64,000 bases of DNA from Calvatia gigantea (taxonomy: Eukaryota > Basidiomycota > Agaricomycetes > Agaricales > Lycoperdaceae), in NCBI GenBank assembly GCA_025093985.1, contig JACAAK010000006.1:310001-374000 (forward strand). Direction: 5' to 3'. Under the pieces are notes generated by a model. That model did no database searches. It was not told where the DNA came from and saw only the letters and a program-made list of their open reading frames with translations. The translations under genes and the position numbers were made by a program. This document shows positions 1-10,428 of this stretch, piece by piece. How positions within the stretch are numbered: position 1 is the first letter of the stretch; each line of letters opens with the position of its first letter.

Positions 1-186
1 TTGCTGGTTTCGGTCCTCCTCATGCTGCCGGCGTCTACGCTGAGCTGCTGTCCAGGCCTCTGTGAGTTGGAGGATGACCTCTTCTTCGGATAGGCCGGTT
101 CCTATCATCAGCTGTTGCCTTGCTACAAGGTATTGTTCCCCTGCGTAGTCGGGGGGTTGTTGGTCTTGTTCCTCATTGGCTGGCAT
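1..186 (-). mobile_element. gag-like N-terminus of an LTR retrotransposon, cut by the window edge
   Basis: An open frame reads leftwards from an ATG at 186-184 and runs off the window with no stop (62 codons seen). It begins MPANEEQDQQPPDYAGEQ and continues with an acidic/Gln-rich helix containing LSEEEVILQLTEAW, followed by an Arg/Gln-rich coiled-coil-like stretch. Short acidic proteins of this style are found at the start of Gag in many Agaricomycete gypsy-type elements; I recognise the style, not a specific family. The rest of the element would lie to the left. The host gene alternative (an unknown coiled-coil protein) cannot be excluded. Confidence 0.45.
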
Positions 187-402
187 TGCGACGTGTGAGT
201 GTTGCCAGAGAGTAGGAGACTCGAGGGTAAATAAATATAGCGAAGCAGTGTAGAAAAGCGAGAGCCTGAGGACAGGCGAGCAGGACCAGGCCACGCCGAT
301 GAGGTAGAAGGACAGGAGTGCTGTCCTTCGTGACCGTGACTGGTCCTACAAAGACAGCACTCTGCTGCCGTCACTCGTACCTCATTAGTGGCAGATCTCT
401 AA
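187..402. other. Leader/LTR-like stretch upstream of the gag-like ORF
   Basis: No gene is visible. The part ending in GTGACTGGTCCTACA (about 338-352) resembles the right end of the LTR-like sequence at about 39,012 (GTGACTGTGACTCCACCTACA), which fits an LTR end with CA at its border. The left border and any target-site duplication cannot be seen. Confidence 0.3.
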
Positions 403-660
403 AATGAACCAACCAACGAATGTGGATATTGACCAGAAACGGGATCAGGGCAGATCACAACTTGCCAGGATCTGGTAAAGGGCTGGGGCGAGTCCTACGA
501 AAACCCACTCTGCGCGCGATCACAACCCTCAAATACCCATAAACTGGGTCGTTTGGAATCGTCCACGGGCCTGGATAACATCCATACCAGCGAGGGAGGT
601 CTCTGGGTGATTCACAATCGGCAGTTCACATACCCAATGCACCGGGGTCATGCTCCAGCA
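403..660 (+). pseudogene. Relic of a DUF1917/Bles03-like gene (N-terminal part)
   Basis: The fragment starts with ATG at 403 (MNQPTNVDIDQ) and around 545-645 reads SSTGLDNIHTSEGGLWVIHN. This matches the N-terminus of the intact copy at 42427-43317 (FSTGLYDIYTDEEGIWVIH) and of the frameshifted copy at 33774-34669 (SSTGLYSIHTGGGGLWVVH). The frame between the two blocks is broken by stops, and the rest of the gene is absent. It is on the strand opposite to the other copies. Confidence 0.6.
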
Positions 661-900
661 TAAAGTAAAAAACGTGCGGACGCACCCCAAACAAGACATC
701 CAGACTCAGCGGGCTCATTATGGCCCGCCACAGAACACAGTTGTAGGGTTTTAGGCAGAGCGAGACACTGGGAAAGTAACGTCCAGAGATGAGGACTTCA
801 CACTATAACTGGACAAAGGTTAATTAGCTTCGATTCTCATAGGGGCCATGTGAAAAGGTGTGATTGAGAGGCCGTAGAGAAGTGTCGATGGTAAGAATAA
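660..900 (+). pseudogene. Relic of the short ORF Y (third copy)
   Basis: Nucleotide sequence here is an inverted homolog of about 25480-25690 (shared blocks include the GGCCCGCCA...AACACAGTTGT stretch and TTAGCTTCGATTCTCAT). It is also a diverged homolog of the open frame at 17660-18106. The translated trace LISFDSHRGH matches LIGFDSQGLH of that ORF. Stops interrupt it. Its position on the far side of the tRNA-like relic from UTP7, in antisense, is the same as in the two other blocks. Confidence 0.5.
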
Positions 901-1145
901 CAACAGAACTCCTCCAGCCCCACATAGCTGCATTCTAGTGCTGGACGGATATCCCTGCTTCGAGGGACCAACAAGGCCTAATACGTCCCCCCGTCCTGCG
1001 CCCACTGTTCCAGTTGCAAACTTTAAGATGAAAAAAAAAGACTTGTGGTTCGCCCAAATCCAACTTCACGTATCTACCAGTTAACTTGCCGTGCTCCATA
1101 AGCGGACACTAGCCAAAAAAAAGAGCCAGGGCTGGCATTGGGAAT
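901..1145. other. Intergenic, nothing recognised
   Basis: AT-rich spacer between the ORF Y relic and the tRNA-like relic. No coding or structural signal seen. Confidence 0.5.
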
Positions 1146-1248
1146 GGACGCACCCGGAATTGAACGTTGAACTGGGGGCCGCCCTCTGAAGTCAACTGAG
1201 ACATGCTTAGCTGCGTGACATTCTGAAATATGGCCGCGAATCGCATCC
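1146..1248 (-). tRNA. Degenerate tRNA-Ala-like sequence downstream of UTP7
   Basis: Reading the minus strand, GGATGCG at the 5' end pairs with TGCGTCC at the 3' end (seven pairs, two of them wobbles). Between them lie TAAGCAT (compare the Ala-AGC anticodon loop TTAGCAT) and a damaged T arm (CAGTTCAACGTTCAATTCCGG). Homologous sequences sit downstream of both UTP7 pseudogenes at 17236 and 23918. This copy is too degenerate to be a working tRNA. Calling it Ala rests on the anticodon-loop match and comparison with the other two copies. Confidence 0.4.
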
Positions 1249-1338
1249 AGAACTTCCTCCCAGAAACGCAAAATTTGATATATGTGCCCTATCATGGGTA
1301 TAAGCAAAAATCTACCAACGCTGACTCTTACAACTATA

Positions 1339-3494
1339 CTATGTCTTGCGTCTAAATCGATCTAAAGCCGACGATTTCTTCGGTTCTTCAATAATACCCT
1401 TCTTCACCAGCACCGCCTTTCTCTTCTCCTCTTTCATTTTCTCAAGTTTCGTTCTAACCGCGACCTACACGTACGTACCCAAAGTCACGTCAACGCACAG
1501 ATAAAAGAAAGGTGGATGAGAAAGGGGCGTACGGTTGCAGGATCAATAACGTTCTTCCTTTGTTTCCTCAAATACCGTTTCATACTCTTATTCTTCCCCC
1601 TCATCCTCTTCTTCTCTCTCTCCTCTTTCAACTTTCGTCTCTTCTCTTCGTCTATTCCACCGCCACCGTCACCGCCACCACCTTCTTCGCCAGCGGCAAG
1701 TTCATCAGAGGAATCGAGGTTTTCGGTCGTGTCGACTTTCCCAGACACTCGTAAACGGTCAAAGCGGGGTAACCTAGCATAGGGCGTATCCGTTGCTGGT
1801 TTCCCATCTGAGGTGACGAGTTTTGAAGGTTGGGCGAGCGTTCCAACAAATTCTGAATCGAGCGAGATGAGGTCTGGTTGTATCTACCAATATAATATTG
1901 AGTGAACCTCATGCGAGTAAAAGAGAGGGGGGGGAGGGTGGTGAACGTACTTTGTCAAGTAAATTTTTAACTTCCCTTTCCCGCCTCGCTTTTCGACTCT
2001 CGAATGGATCAGCTTCTGTAGAGTCAAAGTTCGGTTCTGCGGACCCTGGCACGAGGATGCTCGATATCCCGGCGTTATGGCCAACGGTAAGGGTATCTTG
2101 GAACGGCGTGAAACGGAGAGATGTAAGTGGACGATGTGGGACGGGGTGTGTAAGGTACAACGGCGGTTGTGTGTGGACATGGAACGGTTGCTGAATCGCC
2201 GGGGGCGCATATACCTCGAGCCCAACGTCAGCAGCATAGGTAAGAATGGATACTAACACGCTCACATTAACGGTTCCACCACTCGCAACGCCTAGATATC
2301 CTCTCTGGCTCCATTCGACCTCAGTCTCACTCCCACTCCCTCTCACACTCCATTCCCTCACCGCGCCCTTCCAATTCCGACAGTCCCAAACCTTGACCGT
2401 CCCATCCTTCCCCGCAGTAGCCATATACCGTCCACCGGAACTCGGATCGACGCTCACGCTCGATACTGGACCTAAATGCGCTAGAAGTTGGACAGCAGGG
2501 TGGGGCAAGTTAGGCGTCCACAAGGTGACGCAGCCGTTTTGGTGGCCGAGGTGGATGACGGCGTTGTGTAGATTTTGTGCCATGGTGGTACATGAACCCA
2601 GTTTTGTTCGATGTTCGCAGAGGAGTTGACCTGTAGAGGTGTCTTGGTATTTCAAGTATCCGGCGTTACCCTTTACACACACCCCGCGCTGAGTATTCCG
2701 TTTATGATTTAAAAGGACGAGCACGTACAACAGATGCAAGGAGCCAGTGGTACGGCAGAAACTCGAGCCTTGTGGGCTCAATATGTGCTCTGAGACAATG
2801 CAATTCTACGCCGTCCCGGTCGTAGATATACACATATTTTTTCTGCGCGACAGCGAGGAATGTATGGTCCTGGAGAAATGTGATATCGCGACATGTCTCC
2901 TGCAGCTGCAGCTCCGTATGCAGAGTCCCGGTCTGCCAATCGAACGCAGCAACATGACCATGGCGTCCTACAATCGCCAAATGCCTAACTCCGGAAAATT
3001 AGTATCGCTACACTTGACGAACCGAGTTCTAGTACGCACCGACCGTTCCGTGTATACCGGGCCCTATACGACCCACCATCTAACTTCAGTTCTTTCCGTC
3101 CCTTCGCAGCCTCCTGCCCGGCGGCCTGCACAATCTCATCCTGCCCGACACGCCACGTCCGCTCCATCTCACCCTCGATCTCCATCTTCCCCGCCTCATC
3201 CACCAATAACATCTCCGCACTCTCATCCACGAGGGCCTTTGCTCTCAGATTATGCGCAGTCTGCCGACGTAGCTCCCCGCGCAATTTTTTGTTAGCTATG
3301 TGTGAGTATTTTGGTACATTCCCCGAAGGTTCGGCGGGTGTTGGGAGGAGGGATTTGGGCACGGATGTGTGTTTTTTCACGGACTGGGCTGTGATATCTG
3401 ATTTGGAGGGATCATTTTTACGTGGTTTGTGCGAGTTTTTGTGGTTTTTTGTGGAAGGTTTTATCGCTTCTGCTTTGGCGAACAGAGAGTCCAT
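1339..3494 (-). CDS. UTP7: Utp7/WDR46 (BING4) small-subunit processome WD40 protein
   Basis: Nucleolar WD40 protein of the U3 snoRNP/SSU processome, needed for early cleavage of pre-18S rRNA (family knowledge). I place six exons: 3494-3040, 2984-2729, 2670-2266, 2214-1951, 1883-1533 and 1464-1339, all with GT-AG introns of 51-68 nt, giving 618 residues. The order is a Lys-rich N-terminus, a beta-propeller region from about residue 150 (HLAIVGRHGHVAAFDWQTG; later DGTVKVWDCRNWKG) and the diagnostic BING4CT block near residues 370-460 (HRPLTSLRF, VGHNAGISSILVPG, ARREREVKNLLDKIQPDLI). A Gly/Asp-rich linker and a basic coiled tail ending RFRRKT follow. The start ATG at 3494 opens MDSLFAKAEAIKP. 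All introns keep phase and no defect is seen, so this is the functional copy; two decayed copies lie at 15.3 and 21.8 kb. Confidence 0.93.
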
Positions 3495-3765
3495 GAAATT
3501 GAAATCTCAAATCACAACTTACGAAAATCAAAATTACAACAAGGGCTGATCGTGGGAACCCCGGGACCGTTTGACCACTGGGACGAGTGACCGACGCAGG
3601 CTTCACTCTGCAATGGTCTTGATTTATTACCATACATTACGAAAGGATAAATCGAAGTAAATGAGGTACAGTGGTTAGTACTTTACCATATGTAATCGTA
3701 AGGACTTATAAGAGGCGAGCAGAATGGTGGAATCATCCTGTCACACTCGGAAAAAATAAACTAGC

Positions 3766-5914
3766 TTATTTCCCCTCCTTCCAAAGTTTCTCAAACATAG
3801 CCCAGTCATGGCGAGGCCGGATTGGTACAAGATCCCCCACACCAGCGGGCCAAAAAACCTTCCCCGATAGCCCCAGAGGATAACGCACAAAATCAACGTT
3901 CTCCGCTTGTGGGACAACTCCACCCTTGGGCGTGATACACGCTTGGAGATCATCAGGCAGATTTCTGTCCTGGACAGTCGTATCATACCGCCCAGAAAAA
4001 TCAAAGTCAACCAGTTTAACTTTTCCGTCTGAATCGAACAGAATGTTCTGTTCGCGAAGGTCACCAAAGACAAAGCCGTTCTGGTGCAATGCCACCAACA
4101 CCTGCCTGACTTGTTCACGAGCGTCTTCTGGGACAGGTCCTTCTTGCGATTCGATGAAGTCCATCACCACCATCACCTTGGACGGACCCAACGCTGGACC
4201 TGATGGTGTTTCCGTGGGATGTAGAATGCCATCGTCACCAAGAGCGTCACCCTCACCAGGTGGTCGACCATAATATCGAAGCCTCGGCGCATGGCCCTTC
4301 GCTGCAAGAAACTCATGTACATCTTTCCCATACTCGTCCACAAACTTGACCACGACCTCAGGTTGAGGACAGGCACCACCTTGGACTTTCGCCAGAAAAG
4401 TTACGCATCCCTCATATTCCTGTAACGGTATCGAATAGTTAAAGTAGATCTTCTGCCCGTTCTCCAAGAAGAATCTCGGGTAGGGAAAGAAACGCTGGTA
4501 GTGAAGCTGGGGGTTGAAGAGAGGGTTATCGCGTATGGGAAGCTTGCCATAGAATGCTTTAAGATTATCAAGACTTCTGCGGAGCGCGCTCAAGACCCGG
4601 GCTAGGTGATGTACTCGAGCTTTTTCATTTGTGGATGAAAACCCAATCCACATCATATCAGTTAAATATTCCACGATGATCCTGTCCGTGAAGATGGCCC
4701 CGAGGACGCACAGCCATGGCCCTGCCAACATAAAAGTAAAAGTGGGGCAACAACATTGGTTGCGAACCCGTGCCCGCTGCGAAAGACAATGAGTCGAGAG
4801 AGTCCGGGTGTCAAAGCAAGAAAAAAAACTCACATTGTCCTGGAGCCATATGTACTGTATGGTGTCCCTAACCTGATTCAAGAGATCCTCACCCCCTTTA
4901 TCTACAGTCCCCCCTTGGTCCATGATCAGGAGGGGGCAACGGACACCGCAAGTCCCAGCTTCAAGCGTAAAGGCCTCACTGGGCCAGCTCATGTCAACGC
5001 CCAGTTCTCCACCGACCTGGAGAGGGCAGTATCCCAGAGTCATTAATATTTTTTCCATGACCTCCGGATCAACGATTCGCTCCATCCTTTGTATCGTGAA
5101 GCTGGGAAGCATAAAATCTTGGACCCGAATGAGGAATTCATGGGATGGTTTTATTTGAGTATTGTTGGCATCGCGGACAAATTGGTCAAAGACAGGATGG
5201 AAGATTGCAATTGGGAAAATCCTGGTATCAACCGAACCACTGGTGGATGGCAGTCCATTGTGAGTAACCTTGTTGGGCATTACCTGTGTTTTCGGATGCC
5301 CAATGGATTTGCCTGCCACTGATGAACGCCTTTCTTTGGTTGTGAGAGTCTGGAGATAGCCTGAAACACTTGTATGAGACGTAACTAGGGACATGATGAG
5401 CACAACACACGCCGAACCCAAGGAAGCCCGCAGCGGTTATTCCACCCTTCGACAAGCTCTCGAACCATGGGTGTCCATGTGTGAGAACCTTCGGCCGTGA
5501 CGACTAGGTGAACGACACCTCGCTTATGGATCGTCCTTTCGAGAGAAGTTTTAAAGGAACATGAGAGTGGAATCATCGTAAAGTTGTCGCTGAATCTGCT
5601 GATGGTTTCGGTCCACCCAGGCTCACGGACGGTAAATAAGGAAAGGTCTTGATTGGGCTGCAAATCTCGCTAGTGACAACAGCGCAGGGTTCGAAGGCCG
5701 GCGCGTCACTTACCTGCCAAAATGTGATTCGATTCGCTCGGGCCAGGAACCTAAATGTTTTGAAAAGCGGAGTGACAAACAACTGTCGACACCCCCTGGA
5801 TTCACTCATGAACTGCTGGAGGGGGATGTTGATGACATTCACTGCATTTTGGGGATTCACGGGATTGAAGAGTGTCCAGACGACAGAGACCAGTTGGCTA
5901 CTGGCCCTTTCCAT
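3766..5914 (-). CDS. Multi-exon protein-kinase-like protein, Agaricomycete family
   Basis: The C-terminal half has kinase-fold landmarks: a beta-3-like lysine in EVVVKFVDEYG, a hinge-like KVMVVMDFIES, a catalytic loop VFGDLREQNILFD (Asp and Asn kept, HRD His replaced) and VKLVDFDFSG in place of DFG. Supported exon pieces are 5914-5714 and a segment starting at 5657 (intron 5658-5713), plus 3766-4776 preceded by an intron at 4777-4833 whose removal keeps frame. The order around 5220-5500 is uncertain: an intron at 5222-5283 is plausible, but continuous reading is also possible. The N-terminal half (VNVINIPLQQF, TVREPGWTETISRFSDNF) matches no domain I know. Coding-like sequence continues a little upstream of the chosen ATG (KPPSQEAFDKEV), so the true start may be missing. 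The duplicated repeat begins at 6074. Kinase-like proteins of this type occur fused to various domains in mushrooms; the substrate is unknown. Confidence 0.6.
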
Positions 5915-6073
5915 CACTTCCTTGTCGAATGCTTCCTGCGATGGTGGTTTTTCTACGGTCGATTACTTACTGTGAGGGAGTTGGGGGCACAAGAAGTGAT
6001 CTTAAAGGAAGAGGAACACAAAGTTTCAGTGTGATGGGTGGTAATCTGCGTTGCGCTCCAAATGTGATACATC

Positions 6074-6682
6074 GCAATACCGCCCACACACCCTCAAACA
6101 CAACTCGAATAACGGATAATGAGTCTTGATCGTGGGAATGCTCATTCCGTTGCTTGTTTCGTGGATAGGCACATTCCACAGGGTGCTTCACCACTTGGGA
6201 TGTGAGCCATTTATTGGACTGAGCGAGGGATTTGGAGAAACACCACGAGCCATACCATTTAGGATTTTCACCCCCTATGATACATTCCAAGCAGCGGTTA
6301 GCGATTGACTTGACGAAGTGAGTGATGAGAACAGAATTTTTGGATTTATACGCCCTTTCACAATTTATTGATTTTAACTCTCCTTATTTCGTTCAACCGA
6401 CATTAGACAAAACCAATCCCACAACGAGTATAGGACCCTCAGTCACCTGAGGAGTGAGGCGACGTGAACAACCACTCCCTTCTTTTCGTAACCTCTCCAC
6501 TCCATTTCGGTTCAGGAACCAACAAGTTGGCAGCATCCCCAACATTTCCCATTAAAAATAGACTCCATAGCGGGAGAACAGAGCGGTGGTGCGGTGAAAC
6601 AGCAGGTGATAGGTTGGCAGCATCCCCAGCAGTTTTCATGACCGGTTGGAGCCTCCCCTGGAGCGCAAATCGGTGGTGCCTT
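6074..6682. repeat. 609-bp direct repeat, copy 1 (99.8% identical to 8189-8797)
   Basis: Direct reading shows the same sequence at 6074-6682 and 8189-8797 (offset 2,115) with a single C/T difference in the ACCACtCCC / ACCACcCCC stretch. The matches stop abruptly on both sides. The copy carries the 3' half of the secreted-protein gene found complete beside copy 2. Confidence 0.95.
6512..6682 (-). pseudogene. 5'-truncated copy of the CWxCC small secreted protein gene
   Basis: This is the C-terminal half of the 8627-8887 gene (two CWGCCQ blocks and the stop), duplicated inside the 609-bp repeat. At 6683 the sequence changes to something unrelated, so the signal peptide and N-terminal cysteines are missing. 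No in-frame start with a signal peptide is available. Confidence 0.85.
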
Positions 6683-8188
6683 ACCGAATCCTATGCTTTG
6701 GACTCTGCATGGTCCATTGCTTCCACACTTTCAATTGCCTTAGATAGTGATAGTAATTTTCTGTTCGTGATAAATGATTCCACTGTCAAGGTATGCAGAT
6801 CGGTTGCAGTGATGGCATTGGCATTTGACACATTTCTGTTGTCCAGGTCATCGCATACTTTCTGATCGTTTATCGTGTTTCAACAGGGCGAGGGTGGACC
6901 AAGGAAACAGAGCGCAAACTCACAAGTTTACAATGGAATAGTGAAGTATGGACTGCCACTGATCAAGCCAACGGCATTTGTTCCCAGGTCCCTGCCACCA
7001 CACCTGTGGTTGCAGGAGGGTCGAGACCCGTTTCCCGCTCCGGGTCGGCTGTTTAGGTGTTGATTCTTTGTCTGGCACGCTTTCATTTTGATAATGTGAT
7101 TTGTCGGGGACCAATCCTGGTGGTTGGTCATGGTGGAATTTTTTGAAGATGTATATATTTTGATAGGGAGATATATATGTACGGATAAGCATTTGTATAG
7201 CCTTGAACGTACAAGGGAACAAATGGATTCCAACTTCTTGTACCTGTCGCGGTGGGTATATTACCGTAAATATGAGACGGAGGAATTCATGAGGGGAAAC
7301 GGAAAGGCGACCGGAACCTAGGGTCTCCGACTTGCGAGCGTGGACTTATCCAAGCGCCCACCTAAGTAATCAACCATAACAACATCTAGCGAGTGTGACC
7401 CGATACTGTTTGCGGGTACTAACTTTATCATTGGGTGGGAATCAACGTATGAGGGCGTGTCCACGCACGAGATGGGTACTGAGGATGGATACATTTCCCT
7501 AATCTTGGAAGTATCTCGTTCGGTGATGGTGCTGATTACCGATGGTAGTGGGAAGAAAGGAGAATTGGGTTTCTGCGGCTGGTCAATTTGGGACGGAGGT
7601 TGCGTACCGGAGGAATATGCCTGTGATATCTTTAAGGACAGAATACACGTTCCCGGTTGAGAACGTGGACCTTAGTTCGGAGACACACATTAGGCATGCG
7701 GAGTTATAGGACATGGTTCTTGGCGTGCCGCTCCGCAGCCGTGTCTTGAGTTTTCATCCCTGTAACTCCCTAATGTGTGGTTTCGGGATCCCTGAAGCTG
7801 TGTACTCTTCTCTGTTCTCGTCTCATTCAAGCATAACCGACATTGGCTATCAGGTAATTGGCCCCGAGAAGGCAGCGGTGCCCTTCGCGTGTTAGTGCCG
7901 TCGATGAGGTCGTAATCAACGTGCCGGAAGCTGTGGCTTAGATAGATTAAGGCGCAATCTATGATCGCGTTAGCGTTGGTAACGGAGTGGCATGTCATGA
8001 CTCATGGATGGTGACACACCTCATTTCCGTATCACCATCCAGATCCCACTCTTCCAAATCAACCAAGTTGATACTATTCTTCCCCTCAATGTCCGGTATC
8101 GCGTCGATACCATCCAACCTTACCTGTAAACCTCACCCCGCTTTGTACACCTAGAAATGGACATTCAGTCAATCATACTCGCATACAT
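6683..8188. other. Spacer between the two repeat copies, nothing recognised
   Basis: 1.5 kb of mixed composition. A 67-codon open frame at 7457-7660 has no recognisable motif. It does not resemble the sequence that follows the second repeat copy, so this is not a simple tandem duplication of a 2.1-kb unit. Confidence 0.5.
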
Positions 8189-8797
8189 GCAATACCGCCC
8201 ACACACCCTCAAACACAACTCGAATAACGGATAATGAGTCTTGATCGTGGGAATGCTCATTCCGTTGCTTGTTTCGTGGATAGGCACATTCCACAGGGTG
8301 CTTCACCACTTGGGATGTGAGCCATTTATTGGACTGAGCGAGGGATTTGGAGAAACACCACGAGCCATACCATTTAGGATTTTCACCCCCTATGATACAT
8401 TCCAAGCAGCGGTTAGCGATTGACTTGACGAAGTGAGTGATGAGAACAGAATTTTTGGATTTATACGCCCTTTCACAATTTATTGATTTTAACTCTCCTT
8501 ATTTCGTTCAACCGACATTAGACAAAACCAATCCCACAACGAGTATAGGACCCTCAGTCACCTGAGGAGTGAGGCGACGTGAACAACCACCCCCTTCTTT
8601 TCGTAACCTCTCCACTCCATTTCGGTTCAGGAACCAACAAGTTGGCAGCATCCCCAACATTTCCCATTAAAAATAGACTCCATAGCGGGAGAACAGAGCG
8701 GTGGTGCGGTGAAACAGCAGGTGATAGGTTGGCAGCATCCCCAGCAGTTTTCATGACCGGTTGGAGCCTCCCCTGGAGCGCAAATCGGTGGTGCCTT
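8189..8797. repeat. 609-bp direct repeat, copy 2
   Basis: Partner of 6074-6682. This copy is contiguous with an intact gene and is therefore the likely source. Confidence 0.95.
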
Positions 8798-8887
8798 CAA
8801 GCAGACGTCAAGGCAAGGATCTTGGGGGCTGGGAATGGCATGGACGCCAACGATGGCGAAGAGAACTAGGACGAGCAAGTTTTTCAT
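8627..8887 (-). CDS. Cysteine-rich small secreted protein with two CWGCC repeats
   Basis: 86 residues in one exon. The ATG at 8887 gives a clear signal peptide (MKNLLVLVLFAIVGVHA, cleavage near residue 17). The longer in-frame start upstream lacks this property, so MKNLL is chosen. The mature part has 12 cysteines and an internal duplication: APPICAPG...CWGCCQ followed by APPLCSPA...CWGCCQ. The C-terminal CWxCC motif is shared with the secreted peptides at 24832-25038 and 49828-50047. A TATA-like TATATATAAA lies at about 9002-9011 on this strand. Function unknown; the size, secretion signal and cysteine density are those of an effector-like or extracellular peptide, which is inference. The 3' half is duplicated at 6512-6682. 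Confidence 0.75.
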   Translation of the reverse strand: MKNLLVLVLFAIVGVHAIPSPQDPCLDVCLKAPPICAPGEAPTGHENCWGCCQPITCCFTAPPLCSPAMESIFNGKCWGCCQLVGS

Positions 8888-9546
8888 CTTCTGTGAGCCC
8901 GATTGGTGAATAGTTTGATTTTGAATCTGTGGTTGCAAACGACATACCAGAGACTATGGGGGAATGACAGCTGTGAGTGCAGGATTGAATAACGAACCAC
9001 CTTTATATATACGTCCAGATAAAATGTTTGAATCTGGGTAGTGTAATACCTCCCACCGTTTATCACCGCTGCAATGACAACTGCGCCAAAATAGTGGCTT
9101 CTCGTGCTTCTATTGAAGAAGATCCAGGTCGGTTGGAGCAACAGCCATATGAATCACCAACGCAAGGACCACTCAAACCACTGGTGGTAATGAGGAGCGT
9201 GATGTCCCAGCTACACCTGCCATTGGTGGTGCAGGTGCTGACACCGGTATTATTAGTACCACCGTTGATTCCCTCACTAAGGTCATACCGCCGGTGCTGA
9301 ATACCATAGCCTTCCCGACATCACCGTCGAGCTACGCGTCACACGCCAAGTTTCAGCCCCTCTGCCACAACTTGAGTAAGCATTTTTGTGTTGGTAATTA
9401 ATGCAACGCTAATATCAGGCGCATCTCTCGCAAGTCCGATTGAGCATTGGGGATGGTTGGGGTATTGGAAAGGTGCCATTTGTGACTACAACAGGAACAT
9501 CAGATTAATCAAGCATCATCGATATTGATCGTTGATCATCTAGAGT
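8888..9546. other. Intergenic with a short unexplained open frame
   Basis: Promoter region of the secreted-protein gene, then a plus-strand open stretch at about 9145-9374. It is rich in Thr/Gly/Ala (PATPAIGGAGADTG) and ends at a possible donor TTGA|GTAAGC. No start codon or downstream exon is clear. It may be a gene remnant; no family recognised. Confidence 0.35.
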
Positions 9547-10428
9547 CTAAAGGGATTCAATCTTTCCAGGGAAGAAGGCGGGCCCGTCCTTGTTTTCATC
9601 GTACCAAGGAATGTCATGAGCCAGAAGTACCCTGACTCTTGGTACATGTGCCAGGTCCCGGACACGTTTGATCATCTGCATAGCCAACTTGTTATCTTGA
9701 TGCACGCTTCCATACAGATGGTGGCACGCGATGTTCGACTTGCCAGTAATTAAATCCCAATGATGAGCGGTATCTCCCGCCAGGAAAATCCAACCTCCGT
9801 CTCCGCTGGTGCGCGCGAGGAGATTGAGATGGCCATGAACATGCCCTGGGGCATCGATAATATAGAGACTTCCGTCTCCGTAGAAGTCGTATGCACGAGG
9901 GAAGGGCCCAATCTGTTGCCAGTTTACACCTTCACCTAGAAATCTCGTTCCAACAGGTAGGAGATCTTCAGCGAAGAAGGAATCCGGATTTCGTGGCCAA
10001 CCTCCTCCCTCGAATAATTTGGGGGTGTCACCACCAACGATGAAATCGTTCTTAGCAAAAGGACGAGTATCACCACAATGGTCGAGGTGACAATGGGATA
10101 AGCAAACTGTGTCCATGTCGGTGGGGGACAATCCCCCTTTCGCGAGCGAATCAATTACATCCTGTGGTATATCGACGGTGAATGTAGTTTTGATCGCTTC
10201 GACAGCTGCTCGCGGTAGGTTCTCCCAATCCTTCCGGATGCCAAGGTCAAACAGGAATTTTTTGTTGTTAGTGGAGTGTTGGAGTAGGAATGCAAGGGAT
10301 GGCATCCGCTGGGGTTCTTCCGAAGTCGCGTTATCAATTAAGAGTGCGGGGTTTAAGTAGCCATGCCCCGCTTCTAGGGCAGAAACGGTGCAATACTGTT
10401 GGCTCGTCGTCGGAGAAGGTAGCTGCAT
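9547..10428 (-). CDS. Metallo-beta-lactamase-fold hydrolase (lactonase-like)
   Basis: Single-exon gene of 293 residues with a complete MBL metal site: HCHLDH at 112-117 (HxHxDH), GHVHGH at 195-200, Asp in GDTAHH (219) and AHD at 270-272. The layout (long N-terminal strand region, HxHxDH, late His) resembles AHL-lactonase/AttM-type members and many fungal lactonase-like hydrolases. The substrate is not predictable from sequence; a lactone or other ester is the family-level guess. No signal peptide, so probably cytosolic. ATG at 10428 opens MQLPSPTTSQQ. Upstream, the minus strand has GATAAAAGG (about 10461-10469) as a TATA-like element. No defects. Confidence 0.85.
   Translation of the reverse strand: MQLPSPTTSQQYCTVSALEAGHGYLNPALLIDNATSEEPQRMPSLAFLLQHSTNNKKFLFDLGIRKDWENLPRAAVEAIKTTFTVDIPQDVIDSLAKGGLSPTDMDTVCLSHCHLDHCGDTRPFAKNDFIVGGDTPKLFEGGGWPRNPDSFFAEDLLPVGTRFLGEGVNWQQIGPFPRAYDFYGDGSLYIIDAPGHVHGHLNLLARTSGDGGWIFLAGDTAHHWDLITGKSNIACHHLYGSVHQDNKLAMQMIKRVRDLAHVPRVRVLLAHDIPWYDENKDGPAFFPGKIESL

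Noticed and set aside
4722..4833. A 112-nt intron ending at TTGGCAG in the kinase-like gene
   Set aside because: It breaks the reading frame, whereas the 57-nt intron 4777-4833 ending TTTCGCAG keeps it.
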